NCBI RefSeq assembly: GCF_023509015.1
Contig: NZ_CP094975.1
Coordinates: 4,209,501-4,273,500 of the forward strand
DNA length: 64,000 nt
Direction of reading: 5' to 3'
Origin: Pseudomonas abieticivorans
Lineage (GTDB): Bacteria; Pseudomonadota; Gammaproteobacteria; Pseudomonadales; Pseudomonadaceae
The notes below the pieces were generated by a model that was not told the origin of the DNA, made no database searches, and saw nothing but the letters and a program-made list of their open reading frames with translations. The position numbers and the translations under genes are program-made. This document shows positions 30,205 to 38,795 of this stretch, in pieces (positions within the stretch are counted from its first letter, which is position 1; every line of letters starts with the position of its first letter).

Positions 30205-31084
30205 CCGGCTGCTTGCGCGGCCACAACTGCGCCACCAACATGCCCACCAGCATCAAGCCGCAGCCGATGTAGCCGCGCAGGTGCAATGACTCATTGAGCA
30301 ACCATGCCCCGGCAATCGCGGCGAACACGGCTTCCAGCGAGAAGATGATCGCCGCATGGGAGGCGATGGCGTCTTTCTGGGCGATCACTTGCAAGGTGTA
30401 GCCGATACCGACGGCCACCACGCCGCCATATACGATGGCCGGCATGGCCAGCATGATCGCCTGTATATCGAAGTGCTCAAAGCCAAGCGCCAGGATCAGG
30501 CTGACCAGCGAACAGGTCACGAACTGCAGGAACGCCAGGCGAATCACGTCGTGGCGGCTGGCGAAAATACCGACGATCACCACATGCCCGCCCCACACGA
30601 ACGCCCCGGCCAGTTGCAACCAATCGCCGGCCGCCACCTGGAAGTTGTCGCCCACGCTCAACAGGGCCATGCCGACCACGGCCAACACCGCGCCCAGCCA
30701 GATGCCCATGCCGATGCGCTGCCCCAGCACCAGGCCAAGCAACGGCACTACAATCACATACAGGCCGGTGATGAAGCCCGAATTGGTGACGCTGGTAAAC
30801 AGCAGGCCGACCTGTTGCAGGTTGATGCCGCCTGCCAGCACCAGGCCCATCAGCCCGCCGCCCAGCCACAGGCCTTTAGTCAGGAAGGGTTCGCGGGGTG
30901 CCTGGTCGCTGCCTTTGCGCAGCACCAGCGGCAACAGGCACAACGACCCTAACGCGAACCGCAAGCCGGAGTAGAGGAAAGGGCCGATGTGGTCCATGCC
31001 GGCGGTCTGGGCGACGAAACCCGACCCCCAGATGATCGCGGTTAGCAGCATCAACAGGTCGGCGCGTAAGGCTTGGCGACGCAT
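30188..31084 (-). CDS. EamA-family (DMT superfamily) transporter
   Basis: A 298-aa inner-membrane protein with ten predicted transmembrane helices in two EamA repeats (residues about 7-145 and 150-288). The first helix LLMLLTAIIWGSGFVAQTAG and the FTSVTNSGFITGLYVIVVPL segment are typical. Such proteins export metabolites or amino acids; the substrate is not predictable. It is transcribed away from erdR. Confidence 0.88.
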   Translation of the reverse strand: MRRQALRADLLMLLTAIIWGSGFVAQTAGMDHIGPFLYSGLRFALGSLCLLPLVLRKGSDQAPREPFLTKGLWLGGGLMGLVLAGGINLQQVGLLFTSVTNSGFITGLYVIVVPLLGLVLGQRIGMGIWLGAVLAVVGMALLSVGDNFQVAAGDWLQLAGAFVWGGHVVIVGIFASRHDVIRLAFLQFVTCSLVSLILALGFEHFDIQAIMLAMPAIVYGGVVAVGIGYTLQVIAQKDAIASHAAIIFSLEAVFAAIAGAWLLNESLHLRGYIGCGLMLVGMLVAQLWPRKQPVTGTP

Positions 31085-31323
31085 GGGGGCTCTCTTGTTT
31101 GTCGGAAAAGGCGCGCCACGATGTAGTCTTCAGCGCAAGGCCGCGAACTGTGCCGTAAACCGTTCAACTTGACCACCCCGACAAGGGTCGGCATGCTTGG
31201 CGCCGATTTGTGCACTGGCGCCATGTAAAGTCCCGTTTAGCCCGGGCTTTGGCGTTAAAATGTGCGCAACCTTGGCAGGCGCCGCCTCTTTGCATGCCTG
31301 CACAGAACAGGATCATTAGATCG

Positions 31324-31974
31324 ATGGCCACATACGACATCCTGATTGCCGACGACCACCCCCTTTTTCGCGGCGCCTTGCGCCAAGCTGTCACCTTGGG
31401 CCTTGGCCCGGACACCCGCCTGGTCGAAGTGGCCAGCATTGCCGAACTTGAAGTTCAGCTCAACGCCAAGGCCGACTGGGACTTGGTGCTACTGGACCTG
31501 AACATGCCCGGTGCCTACGGGTTTTCCGGTCTGGTGCTGTTGCGCGGGCAATATCCGCAAATCCCCGTGGTGATGGTATCGGCCCAGGAAGAGGCCAGCG
31601 TGATGGTGCGCTCGCGCGAATTTGGCGCCAGCGGCTTCATTCCCAAATCCAGCACCCTGGAGGTTATCCAGGAAGCGGTGCGTAATGTGCTCGAGGGTGA
31701 GGTGTGGTGGCCACCACAAGCGTTCGAACAGGTCAGCGTCTCGCCAGAGGCCAAAGCGGCCAGCGAAGGCCTGGCCAGCCTGACACCGCAGCAATTTCGC
31801 GTGCTCACCATGGTCTGCGAAGGCCTGTTGAACAAGCAGATCGCTTATGAATTGAGTGTGTCGGAGGCCACCATCAAGGCCCACGTCACGGCGATTTTCC
31901 GCAAGCTGAATGTCCGTACCCGCACCCAGGCGGCCTTGCTTCTGCAACAACTTGAGTCAATTTCGGCGTCTTGA
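31324..31974 (+). CDS. erdR: LuxR-type response regulator ErdR
   Basis: The ATG at 31324 gives 216 aa (MATYDILIADDHPLFRGALR). The receiver domain has the acidic pair at residues 10-11, the phosphoacceptor D58 in VLLDLNMPG and a conserved Lys in GFIPKSS. The C-terminal LuxR/GerE HTH is LTPQQFRVLTMVCEGLLNKQIAYEL split over residues 147-171. It matches ErdR, which controls ethanol and acetate utilisation in pseudomonads, and the erdR-dgkA order is as in P. aeruginosa. No cognate kinase is adjacent. Confidence 0.85.
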   Translation: MATYDILIADDHPLFRGALRQAVTLGLGPDTRLVEVASIAELEVQLNAKADWDLVLLDLNMPGAYGFSGLVLLRGQYPQIPVVMVSAQEEASVMVRSREFGASGFIPKSSTLEVIQEAVRNVLEGEVWWPPQAFEQVSVSPEAKAASEGLASLTPQQFRVLTMVCEGLLNKQIAYELSVSEATIKAHVTAIFRKLNVRTRTQAALLLQQLESISAS

Positions 31975-32049
31975 GGCCTCTGGCCTTCACGCTTTTTTGA
32001 CGATAGCTGCATTAGCTTCCTCGTTTATTTGCCCGGCAGTCGACTCACC

Positions 32050-32412
32050 ATGTCCCCATACAAAGGCCAGACCGGCCTCAAACGTATTTTCAACGCCACC
32101 GGTTATTCGTTCGCCGGCTTGCAGGCTGCCTTCGTTGGCGAAGCGGCGTTTCGCCAACTGGTACTGCTTAACGTGGTGTTGGTGCCCGTGGCGTTCATGC
32201 TGCACGTGAGCCGTGCCGAGCGCGCCATCCTGATCGCGGTGTGCTTGCTGGCCTTGATCGTCGAATTGTTCAACTCGGCAGTGGAGGCGGCCATCGACCG
32301 CATCTCCCTGGACCGCCACCCACTGTCCAAGAATGCCAAGGACATGGGCAGCGCCGCACAGTTCGTGGCCCTGGCCATGATTGCGCTGGTGTGGGCGATC
32401 ATCCTGCTTTAG
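32050..32412 (+). CDS. dgkA: Diacylglycerol kinase
   Basis: DgkA is a trimeric inner-membrane kinase that recycles diacylglycerol to phosphatidic acid. The ATG at 32050 gives 120 aa with three transmembrane helices and the signature around residues 69-90, including VELFNSAVEAAIDR and HPLSKNAKDMGSAAQ, which holds the catalytic Glu and Asn/Lys residues. It follows erdR and ends overlapping the convergent finR gene by 4 bp. Confidence 0.95.
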   Translation: MSPYKGQTGLKRIFNATGYSFAGLQAAFVGEAAFRQLVLLNVVLVPVAFMLHVSRAERAILIAVCLLALIVELFNSAVEAAIDRISLDRHPLSKNAKDMGSAAQFVALAMIALVWAIILL

Positions 32413-33335
32413 GGAATGCTGGGCAGCACGATTTCATCGCTGCGCTGAACGCCGGCGGTGAATGAGCGGCACAGCTCGAGAAACTCGCGCATGGCCGAGG
32501 TCTGGTACTTCTGCTTGTGCCAGATAAAGAAGAATTGCCGGGCCAGGTCCAGGTCCGGTGTTTCCACGGCCACCAGGCTGCCCCGGCGAAAGGCGTCACG
32601 CAGCGCCAGGCGCGAGATGCAGCCAATCCCCAACCCCGATTCCACCGCGCGCTTGATCGCTTCGGTGTGTTCCAGTTCCAGGCGAATGTTCAGCGTGGAG
32701 CGGTGGTGGCGCATGGCCTGGTCAAACGTCAGGCGGGTGCCGGAGCCTTGTTCACGCAAAATCCAGGCTTCCCGGGTCAATTCCTCCATGCTGGCGCTGC
32801 CGCGCTGTGCCAGCGGGTGCTGCGGCGCACAGAACACCACCAGTTCATCTTCCACCCAAGGTTGCACTTCAATGTCCGGGTGGCTGCAATCGCCTTCGAT
32901 CAGCCCCAGGTCAATTTCGTAATGGGCCACCTGTTGCACAATGTGCACGGTGTTCTGCACGTGCAATTTGACCTGGCTCTCCGGGTGCTGCTGCATGAAG
33001 CTGCCGATCAGTAACGTGGCCAGGTAATTGCCGATGGTCAGGGTAGCGCCCACCGCCAGCGAGCCAAAGCCGGATTTGCCGTTGAGCAAATCTTCGATCT
33101 CTTTGGCCTGGTCGAGCAGGGCCACCGCCTGGGGCAGCAGTTGATGGCCCAAAGCGTTGAGGCTCAGGCGCTTGCCGGCGCGGTCGAACAGCTGGCAGCT
33201 GCACTGGCGCTCAAGTTCGGTAATGGAGGTGCTGGCCGCCGATTGGGACAGCGACAGCAGGTGGGCGGCCTTGGAGACGCTTTCCTGTTGCGCGACGGCG
33301 ACGAAGACCTGAAGTTGACGCAGAGTAAATCGCAT
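32409..33335 (-). CDS. finR: LysR-family regulator FinR
   Basis: A 308-aa LysR protein with N-terminal HTH (LRQLQVFVAVAQQESVSKAA, then SLSQSAASTSITELE) and an effector-binding domain. It is divergent from fpr, the ferredoxin-NADP+ reductase gene. This is the arrangement of FinR, the activator needed for fpr induction by superoxide and iron-sulfur stress in P. putida and P. aeruginosa. The name rests on this context and on similarity. Confidence 0.82.
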   Translation of the reverse strand: MRFTLRQLQVFVAVAQQESVSKAAHLLSLSQSAASTSITELERQCSCQLFDRAGKRLSLNALGHQLLPQAVALLDQAKEIEDLLNGKSGFGSLAVGATLTIGNYLATLLIGSFMQQHPESQVKLHVQNTVHIVQQVAHYEIDLGLIEGDCSHPDIEVQPWVEDELVVFCAPQHPLAQRGSASMEELTREAWILREQGSGTRLTFDQAMRHHRSTLNIRLELEHTEAIKRAVESGLGIGCISRLALRDAFRRGSLVAVETPDLDLARQFFFIWHKQKYQTSAMREFLELCRSFTAGVQRSDEIVLPSIP

Positions 33336-33338
33336 ATC

Positions 33339-33360
33339 GATATAACCGATAACCTATATC
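33339..33360. promoter_or_regulatory. Candidate FinR operator
   Basis: GATATA (33339-33344) and TATATC (33355-33360) are perfect inverted half-sites separated by 10 bp, inside the 121-bp finR-fpr intergenic region and 4 bp from the finR start codon. This fits a LysR-type T-N11-A site that would serve both genes. Confidence 0.5.
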
Positions 33361-33456
33361 TTAATAATTCAATTCACAGATATTGTCGCTGCCACTAAAC
33401 TAATATGCAATCGCGCTCATGGTCAGCGCAGGCGTTTTCGATAGGAGCCACCGTAC

Positions 33457-34236
33457 ATGAGCAACATGAACCACGAACGTGTCCTCAGTGTCCATCACTG
33501 GAACGACACACTGTTCAGCTTCAAGTGCACCCGCGACCCGGGCCTGCGCTTCGAGAACGGTCAGTTCGTGATGATCGGCCTGCAACAGCCCAACGGCCGC
33601 CCGCTTATGCGCGCCTACTCGATCGCCAGCCCGAACTGGGAAGAGCATCTGGAGTTCTTCAGCATCAAGGTGCCAGACGGCCCGCTGACCTCGCAGTTGC
33701 AACACCTGAAGGAAGGCGATGAGATCATCATCAGCAAGAAGCCTACCGGCACCCTGGTGCTGGACGACCTCAAGCCCGGCAAGCACCTGTACCTGCTGAG
33801 CACCGGCACCGGCCTTGCGCCGTTCATGAGCGTGATCCAGGACCCGGAAACCTACGAGCGTTTCGAAAAGGTCATCCTGTGCCATGGCGTGCGCTACGTG
33901 AACGAAGTCGCCTACCGCGAGTTCATCACCGAGCACCTGCCACAGAACGAGTTTTTCGGCGAATCGCTGCGTGACAAGCTGATCTACTACCCAACCGTGA
34001 CCCGCGAGCCATTCGAGAACGAAGGCCGCCTGACCGATCTGATGCGCAGCGGCAAGCTGTTCAGCGACATCGGCCTGCCGCCGATCAACCCGCAGGACGA
34101 CCGCGCCATGCTGTGCGGCAGCCCGAGCATGTTGGACGAAACCAGCGAAGTGCTGAACAGCTTCGGCCTGACCGTTTCGCCGCGCATGCGCGAGCCGGGT
34201 GATTACCTGATCGAGCGAGCGTTCGTCGAGAAGTAG
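33457..34236 (+). CDS. fpr: Ferredoxin/flavodoxin-NADP+ reductase
   Basis: Fpr moves electrons between NADPH and ferredoxin or flavodoxin. The 259-aa product has the FAD-binding RAYSIASP motif (about residues 51-58), NADP-binding STGTGLAPFMSVIQD and a C-terminal ERAFVEK tail whose aromatic-Val-Glu-Lys end is typical of subclass I bacterial FPRs. It is divergent from finR, whose product probably activates it under oxidative stress. Confidence 0.96.
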   Translation: MSNMNHERVLSVHHWNDTLFSFKCTRDPGLRFENGQFVMIGLQQPNGRPLMRAYSIASPNWEEHLEFFSIKVPDGPLTSQLQHLKEGDEIIISKKPTGTLVLDDLKPGKHLYLLSTGTGLAPFMSVIQDPETYERFEKVILCHGVRYVNEVAYREFITEHLPQNEFFGESLRDKLIYYPTVTREPFENEGRLTDLMRSGKLFSDIGLPPINPQDDRAMLCGSPSMLDETSEVLNSFGLTVSPRMREPGDYLIERAFVEK

Positions 34237-34255
34237 GCCCGCGCCACACAAAAAG

Positions 34256-34289
34256 CCGCCTGCCCGTTTACCGGCCAGGCGGTTTTTTT
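34256..34289. terminator. Terminator between fpr and trmO
   Basis: CCGCCTG (34256-34262) pairs with CAGGCGG (34276-34282), followed by seven T and preceded by an A-run. It can serve fpr and the convergent trmO. Confidence 0.85.
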
Positions 34290-34301
34290 GTGCGCGTTGT
34301 A

Positions 34302-35003
34302 TCAGGCGGGCATGAGCATGATGACCTGCAGTACACAGATCAAACCGGGCTTGGGGTAATGCCAACGTACATCCACATCCCAGAACTTGGCCCCGTATTC
34401 ACGTTCAGGTGCAGGCTTTTGGTACGCCGGGCGCGGGTCTTGGGCCAGGCACTGCTCGATCAGTGCCACCAAGGGCTCTGCAAGGCGCGTGGCGTGCTCG
34501 TGGGCTTGAACAAGTGCACTATCCGACCATTGCACCTCAATCAGCACCGGCGCGCCGCTGGCCATGTCGTTGCGTGCATCCAAAACGCTGTCGGCGTAGG
34601 GTACGTACGGCTTGATGTCCAGGATTGGCGTGCCGTCCAGCAGGTCGATGCCTGACAGGTGCAAGCGTGCGGCCTCGACCTTGTCCAGGCGCACCACCGA
34701 CTGCCCGATGCCATTGGGCCGGTGGGTGGCGCGGGTGGCGAACACGCCCATGGAAGTGTTGCCGCCCAAGCGCGGCGGGCGCACCTTGAGCCGCGGCTTG
34801 TCCTCCAGGGCCTGGTGGAACAGGAACAGCAGCCACACGTGGCTGACCTGCTCCAAACCCTGCACCGCGTCCCCTTGATCGAACGGCGCCACCAGTTCCA
34901 GCACGCCGCGGGCAGCGGGCGCCAGTTGCGGTTGGCGAGGGATGGCGAATTTTTCCTTGAAGCAGGAACGGACGAAGCCGATGGGCGAGACGCTATGGGT
35001 CAT
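34302..35003 (-). CDS. tsaA: tRNA (N6-threonylcarbamoyladenosine(37)-N6)-methyltransferase TrmO
   Basis: TrmO (TsaA/YaeB) methylates t6A37 in tRNA-Thr. The 233-aa product has the family motifs PIGFVRSCFKEKFAIPRQP near the start, LEQVSHVWLLFLFH, RATHRPNGIGQSVVRL and GTPILDIKPYVPYAD. The usual C-terminal domain is complete. It begins 3 bp after a small exported-protein gene on the same strand, suggesting coexpression. Confidence 0.93.
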   Translation of the reverse strand: MTHSVSPIGFVRSCFKEKFAIPRQPQLAPAARGVLELVAPFDQGDAVQGLEQVSHVWLLFLFHQALEDKPRLKVRPPRLGGNTSMGVFATRATHRPNGIGQSVVRLDKVEAARLHLSGIDLLDGTPILDIKPYVPYADSVLDARNDMASGAPVLIEVQWSDSALVQAHEHATRLAEPLVALIEQCLAQDPRPAYQKPAPEREYGAKFWDVDVRWHYPKPGLICVLQVIMLMPA

Positions 35004-35006
35004 GGT

Positions 35007-35195
35007 CTAGTGGTTACGGCAGCCAGCGTTGGTGTAAGGCCCGGCAATGCGCTTCCAGCCTGTGCCCGGATAGGTTTGCGTGCACACGTAGGTGCCGACC
35101 TGGGTCAGGCTTTGCCATTTGTACCAGGCGGCGGGGCCGGCACTGGCCAGTAATGGGAAGGCGAGGGCGCTTGAGAGCAGCAGAGCTTTGAGCAT
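35007..35195 (-). CDS. Small exported protein of unknown function (62 aa)
   Basis: The sequence has a short signal peptide (MLKALLLSSALAFPLLASA), leaving a mature peptide of about 43 residues, rich in Tyr, Trp and Gly, with two cysteines (YVCTQT and AGCRNH) that could form a disulfide. I do not recognise a family. It lies 3 bp upstream of trmO on the same strand and just after a REPIN. No strong ribosome-binding site is visible, so translation is plausible rather than certain. Confidence 0.6.
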   Translation of the reverse strand: MLKALLLSSALAFPLLASAGPAAWYKWQSLTQVGTYVCTQTYPGTGWKRIAGPYTNAGCRNH

Positions 35196-35225
35196 GGGAG
35201 AGCCCGGTAGATGGGCGGCGGTCTC

Positions 35226-35279
35226 TTCGCGGATAAATCCGCACCCACAGCAAACCTGTAGGAGCGGTTTATCCGCGAA
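35226..35279. repeat. REPIN
   Basis: The inverted REP arms are TTCGCGGATAAATCCGCACC (from 35226) and TGTAGGAGCGGTTTATCCGC (from 35257), about 7 bp apart. It lies between the small exported-protein gene and the DUF1456 gene. Confidence 0.88.
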
Positions 35280-35303
35280 CCAGCCGCCAGCGTATTCAAT
35301 GAC

Positions 35304-35765
35304 CTAGCCGCGAATACGCAGTGTCAAACCCTTGAGGAAGTTGCGCAACAACTGATCGCCGCACGGGCGGTAGTTATTGTGACCAAATTTGCGGAACAGC
35401 GCGCTCAACTCAGGTTTGGACACCGGGAACTCGGCGGCCTTGAGGATCGCGTGCATGTCGTCTTCCTTCAGTTCAAAGGCCACGCGCAGCTTTTTCAGGA
35501 TGATGTTGTTGGTGATCGGCAGTTCGATCGGCAGCGGCGGGCGGGTCTCGTCCTTGCCACGCTTGAAGATCACCAGGCCATCGAGGAAGTGCGCCATGAC
35601 TTCGTCGGGGCAGTGCACGAAGCCTTCTTCCTCTTCCTTGGTCAGGTACGCGACCACGTCGGCCTTGGCGATCTCCAAGCCCGACAGCTTGATGATGTCG
35701 GCGACCTTGGCGTCGCTGATGTCGAGCATGTAGCGCACGCTGCGCATTACGTCATTGTGAATCAT
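35304..35765 (-). CDS. DUF1456 (YehS-like) protein
   Basis: The start at 35765 is preferred because an AGGA box lies 9 bases upstream; an ATG at 35774 would have none. The product is 153 aa with two copies of a DUF1456 unit: IHNDVMRSVRYMLDISDAKV (residues 2-21) and ITNNIILKKLRVAFELKEDD (about 84-103), each followed by a conserved FLDGL or FLKGL end. The family is widespread in gammaproteobacteria (YehS) with no established function. Confidence 0.88.
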   Translation of the reverse strand: MIHNDVMRSVRYMLDISDAKVADIIKLSGLEIAKADVVAYLTKEEEEGFVHCPDEVMAHFLDGLVIFKRGKDETRPPLPIELPITNNIILKKLRVAFELKEDDMHAILKAAEFPVSKPELSALFRKFGHNNYRPCGDQLLRNFLKGLTLRIRG

Positions 35766-35819
35766 GGTGTACATCCTGATCGGGGCGCGCCGCGTGTGCG
35801 GCGCGCAAAAAGAGGGGGG

Positions 35820-36530
35820 TTAGAACTTTTCCTTGGTCGCCAGGTAGCGCCATTCGCCCGCCGGGACCTTGCCCAGGGACACGCCGCCGATGCGGATGCG
35901 GCGCATGCTGACGATGGTCAGGCCGACACAGGCGCACAGTTGCGCGATCAGGCCGGGGGCGGGGTTTTTCATAACCAGGCGCAGGCGGGTTTCATTCTGC
36001 CAGCTGGCTTTGACCGCAGGCAGCACCTTGCCCTTGAACGTGGCGCCATGGTTCAGGCGGTTAAGGCCGTGCTCGGACATCTGCCCGCTGACCTCGACCA
36101 CGTACTCCTGCTCGATCTTCGCCGCGTCCGCGGTCAGCTTGCGCACGATTTTCCAGTCCTGGGTAAACACCTGCAGGCCACTGCCACCGGCTTGCAACTC
36201 GCCGGCACAGCTCAGGCGCAGGAAGTGCCCCTTGAGCGGGCGCTTGCTGAAACGGTGCTCCTCGGACAGGCTCTCGGCGCCGATGCTGGCCAGGGCCTGC
36301 TCGACGCTCTGGCCGGGCAGTTGGTGCAGCAGGATGGTCACCGGCTCCGGCTGTTCGGCCTTGGCGTCGGGGTCCAGCGCGACTTTTTGGCTGTCGACCT
36401 TGAACTGCGGCTCGTCGACGACCACGCCGTCCACTGTCACCCAGCCCCCTTCGATAAAGAGCTCGGCCTCGCGGCGCGAGCACCCGACCAGTTCAATGAG
36501 GCGTTTGGAGAGGCGAATGGGTTCAGACAT
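35820..36530 (-). CDS. RsuA/RluF-family pseudouridine synthase homologue lacking the catalytic Asp
   Basis: The start at 36530 gives 236 aa. An S4 RNA-binding domain is clear (RLSKRLIELVGCSRREAELF, residues 6-25), followed by the RsuA-type synthase fold, including QEYVVEVSGQ and a final GVSLGKVPAGEWRYLA that matches RluF-like ends. The motif normally GRLDxxxxGLxxxT reads GELQAGGSGLQVFT here, so the catalytic Asp is Gln113. The GLNRQIRRM helix is also replaced by GLIAQLCACV. It should therefore bind RNA but not isomerise uridine. It may be an RNA-binding factor or a decaying paralogue. Confidence 0.8.
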   Translation of the reverse strand: MSEPIRLSKRLIELVGCSRREAELFIEGGWVTVDGVVVDEPQFKVDSQKVALDPDAKAEQPEPVTILLHQLPGQSVEQALASIGAESLSEEHRFSKRPLKGHFLRLSCAGELQAGGSGLQVFTQDWKIVRKLTADAAKIEQEYVVEVSGQMSEHGLNRLNHGATFKGKVLPAVKASWQNETRLRLVMKNPAPGLIAQLCACVGLTIVSMRRIRIGGVSLGKVPAGEWRYLATKEKF

Positions 36531-36580
36531 GACAGGGGCCGTAACAAGGGAAGGGCAATAGTGTAACCGCCCGGCGCCGG

Positions 36581-37042
36581 TTAAGCCCGCGCAGATTGCC
36601 GCAGCGCCAGGCGCAGGTGCAGCAGTGGATAGGGTTGGTCCATGCCGTCGCGCTCGGAACGCCCCACTACCTCGAAACCTTGCTTGAGGTAGAAGCCCAC
36701 CGCCTGGGTGTTTTGCTCGTTGACGTCGAGCTGGCTGGCGTTCAAGTGTTCGGTGGCATAGCCCAGCAGCCGTTTGCCGATACCCTCGCCGCGATAGTTG
36801 GGGTGAATGAACAGCATTTCGACCTTGCCGCCGGACACCCCGGCGAAGCCGTTGATGCGCCCGCGCGAGTCCTTGCAGCAGATCAGCATCACGGCGTCCA
36901 GATACTGCTCCAGCACCAGCTTGCCCAGCAGAGTGATGTAGCTGTCGGGCAAAAACGTATGGGTGGCCCGCACCGACGCTTCCCAAACCTGGGTCAGCTC
37001 GGGGTAGTCCTTGGCTCGCGGCGTCCAGACTGGGTGGTGCAT
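36581..37042 (-). CDS. GNAT-family N-acetyltransferase
   Basis: The ATG at 37042, with AAGGAG upstream, gives 153 aa. The acetyl-CoA binding motif is present as YRGEGIGKRLLGYA, preceded by VEMLFIHPNYRG and followed by LDVNEQNTQAVGFYLKQGFEV, the classic motif A/B arrangement. It resembles the YjaB-type acetyltransferases. The substrate is unknown. Confidence 0.88.
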   Translation of the reverse strand: MHHPVWTPRAKDYPELTQVWEASVRATHTFLPDSYITLLGKLVLEQYLDAVMLICCKDSRGRINGFAGVSGGKVEMLFIHPNYRGEGIGKRLLGYATEHLNASQLDVNEQNTQAVGFYLKQGFEVVGRSERDGMDQPYPLLHLRLALRQSARA

Positions 37043-37093
37043 GTCAGTGTTCTCCTTGTCCCTGAAGCTCAAACGATAGCAGTCAAGCGTGAC

Positions 37094-37175
37094 TGTGGGA
37101 GCGGATTTATCCGCGAAGAGAACGCCGCGGGCTATCAGGGAGACCGCAGCGCGGCTTTCGCAGATGCTCCTACAG
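37094..37175. repeat. Diverged REPIN
   Basis: The left arm is TGTGGGAGCGGATTTATCCG followed by CGAA (37094-37117). The right arm is TTTCGCAGATGCTCCTACAG (37156-37175), more degenerate. It lies between the acetyltransferase and rimO. Confidence 0.75.
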
Positions 37176-37191
37176 TCAAAAAATGCAGCGC

Positions 37192-37226
37192 AAAAAAAAC
37201 GCCATCATCAGATGGCGCGGTTTTTT
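37192..37226 (-). terminator. rimO terminator
   Basis: CGCCATC (37200-37206) pairs with GATGGCG (37211-37217), flanked by A8 on the left and T6 on the right. It lies 13 bp after the rimO stop and may work in both directions. Confidence 0.85.
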
Positions 37227-37238
37227 CGGCGGTGGGCT

Positions 37239-38576
37239 TTAGATCTTCTCGGCCCACAGGTCGTATTCGTCGGCGTCGGTCACCCGGCACATGATCTTCT
37301 CGCCCGGTTGCAAGGTACCGTCGTTTTCGATGAACACGCTGCCGTCGATCTCCGGCGCGTCGAAGAAGCAGCGGCCCACGGCGCCTTGCTCGTCGACTTC
37401 ATCGATCAGCACTTCGATTTCCTTGCCGATCTTCATCTGCAGGCGTGCGGCGCTGATGGCTTGCTGGTGGGCCATGAAACGGTCCCAACGGTCCTGCTTG
37501 ACGTCGTCCGGTACAACGGCGGCGTCCAGCAGGTTGGCCGGGGCGCCTTCCACCGGCGAGTACTGGAAGCAACCAACGCGGTCCAACTGGGCTTCGGTCA
37601 GCCAGTTCAGCAGGTACTGGAAGTCTTCTTCGGTTTCGCCAGGGAAGCCGACGATGAAGGTGGAGCGGATGATCAGGTCCGGGCACTGTTCGCGCCAGTT
37701 CTTGATGCGCGCCAAGGTCTTGTCTTCGAACGCGGGGCGCTTCATCAGCTTCAGGATGCGCGGGCTGGCGTGCTGGAACGGAATGTCCAGGTACGGCAGG
37801 ATCTTGCCGGCGGCCATCAACGGGATGATGTCGTCGACGTTCGGGTACGGGTACACGTAGTGCAGGCGCACCCACACGCCCAGGCTGCTCAGCGCTTCGC
37901 ACAGTTCCAGCATGCGGGTCTTGACCGGCTTGCCGTTCCAGAAGTCGGTCTTGTACTTGACGTCCACGCCGTAGGCACTGGTGTCCTGGGAAATCACCAG
38001 GATCTCTTTCACGCCGGCTTTTACCAGGCGCTCGGCCTCGCTCAGCACGTCGCCCACCGGGCGGCTGACCAGCTTGCCGCGCATCGAGGGGATGATGCAG
38101 AAGCTGCAGCTGTGGTTGCAGCCTTCGGAAATCTTCAGGTAAGCGTAGTGGCGCGGGGTCAGCTTGATGCCTTGTGGCGGCACCAGGTCGATCAGCGGGT
38201 TGTGATCCTGGCGCGGCGGCACCACGTCGTGCACCGCGTTCACCACCTGCTCGTATTGCTGCGGGCCGGTAACGGACAGCACGCTGGGGTGCACCTTGCG
38301 GATGGCGTTTTCTTCGACGCCCATGCAACCGGTGACGATCACCTTGCCGTTTTCCTTGATGGCTTCGCCGATCACTTCCAGGGACTCGGCCTTGGCGGTG
38401 TCGATGAAACCACAGGTGTTCACCACCACCACGTCGGCGTCCTGGTACGTGGCCACGACTTCGTAGCCTTCCATGCGCAACTGGGTCAGGATGCGTTCAG
38501 AGTCGACCAGGGCCTTAGGGCAACCCAGGGAGACAAAACCAACCTTTGGAGCGGCCGGTGCAGGAGTGGTGGACAT
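37239..38576 (-). CDS. rimO: Ribosomal protein uS12 methylthiotransferase RimO
   Basis: RimO is a radical-SAM enzyme that adds a methylthio group to Asp89 of ribosomal protein S12. The ATG at 38576 with GAGGT upstream gives 445 aa. The UPF0004 domain begins [16 protein letters not shown] and has [11 protein letters not shown] and VTGCMG, whose cysteines hold the auxiliary cluster. The radical-SAM motif is [11 protein letters not shown] (CxxxCxxC), and a C-terminal TRAM domain ([20 protein letters not shown] split near residues 375-395) follows. Confidence 0.96.
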   Translation of the reverse strand: MSTTPAPAAPKVGFVSLGCPKALVDSERILTQLRMEGYEVVATYQDADVVVVNTCGFIDTAKAESLEVIGEAIKENGKVIVTGCMGVEENAIRKVHPSVLSVTGPQQYEQVVNAVHDVVPPRQDHNPLIDLVPPQGIKLTPRHYAYLKISEGCNHSCSFCIIPSMRGKLVSRPVGDVLSEAERLVKAGVKEILVISQDTSAYGVDVKYKTDFWNGKPVKTRMLELCEALSSLGVWVRLHYVYPYPNVDDIIPLMAAGKILPYLDIPFQHASPRILKLMKRPAFEDKTLARIKNWREQCPDLIIRSTFIVGFPGETEEDFQYLLNWLTEAQLDRVGCFQYSPVEGAPANLLDAAVVPDDVKQDRWDRFMAHQQAISAARLQMKIGKEIEVLIDEVDEQGAVGRCFFDAPEIDGSVFIENDGTLQPGEKIMCRVTDADEYDLWAEKI

Positions 38577-38795
38577 GGCTAACCTCGGTGTAGATGGGAA
38601 CACGCCTGCCGTCGAGCAGGCTGCCCTGATGGACGCTTTTCGCGTCTCTGATCAAAAAGTGCGCAATTCTAGCGACGGCAATCGCACTTGACCAGCTTTA
38701 TGCAGGGAAATACGACGAGTGCTGCGCTATGCTTCGCCGCGTTAAGCCTCGCAGCATTTTGTAACACCCAAGTCTAAAGGTTTCAGGAGTGGTTG

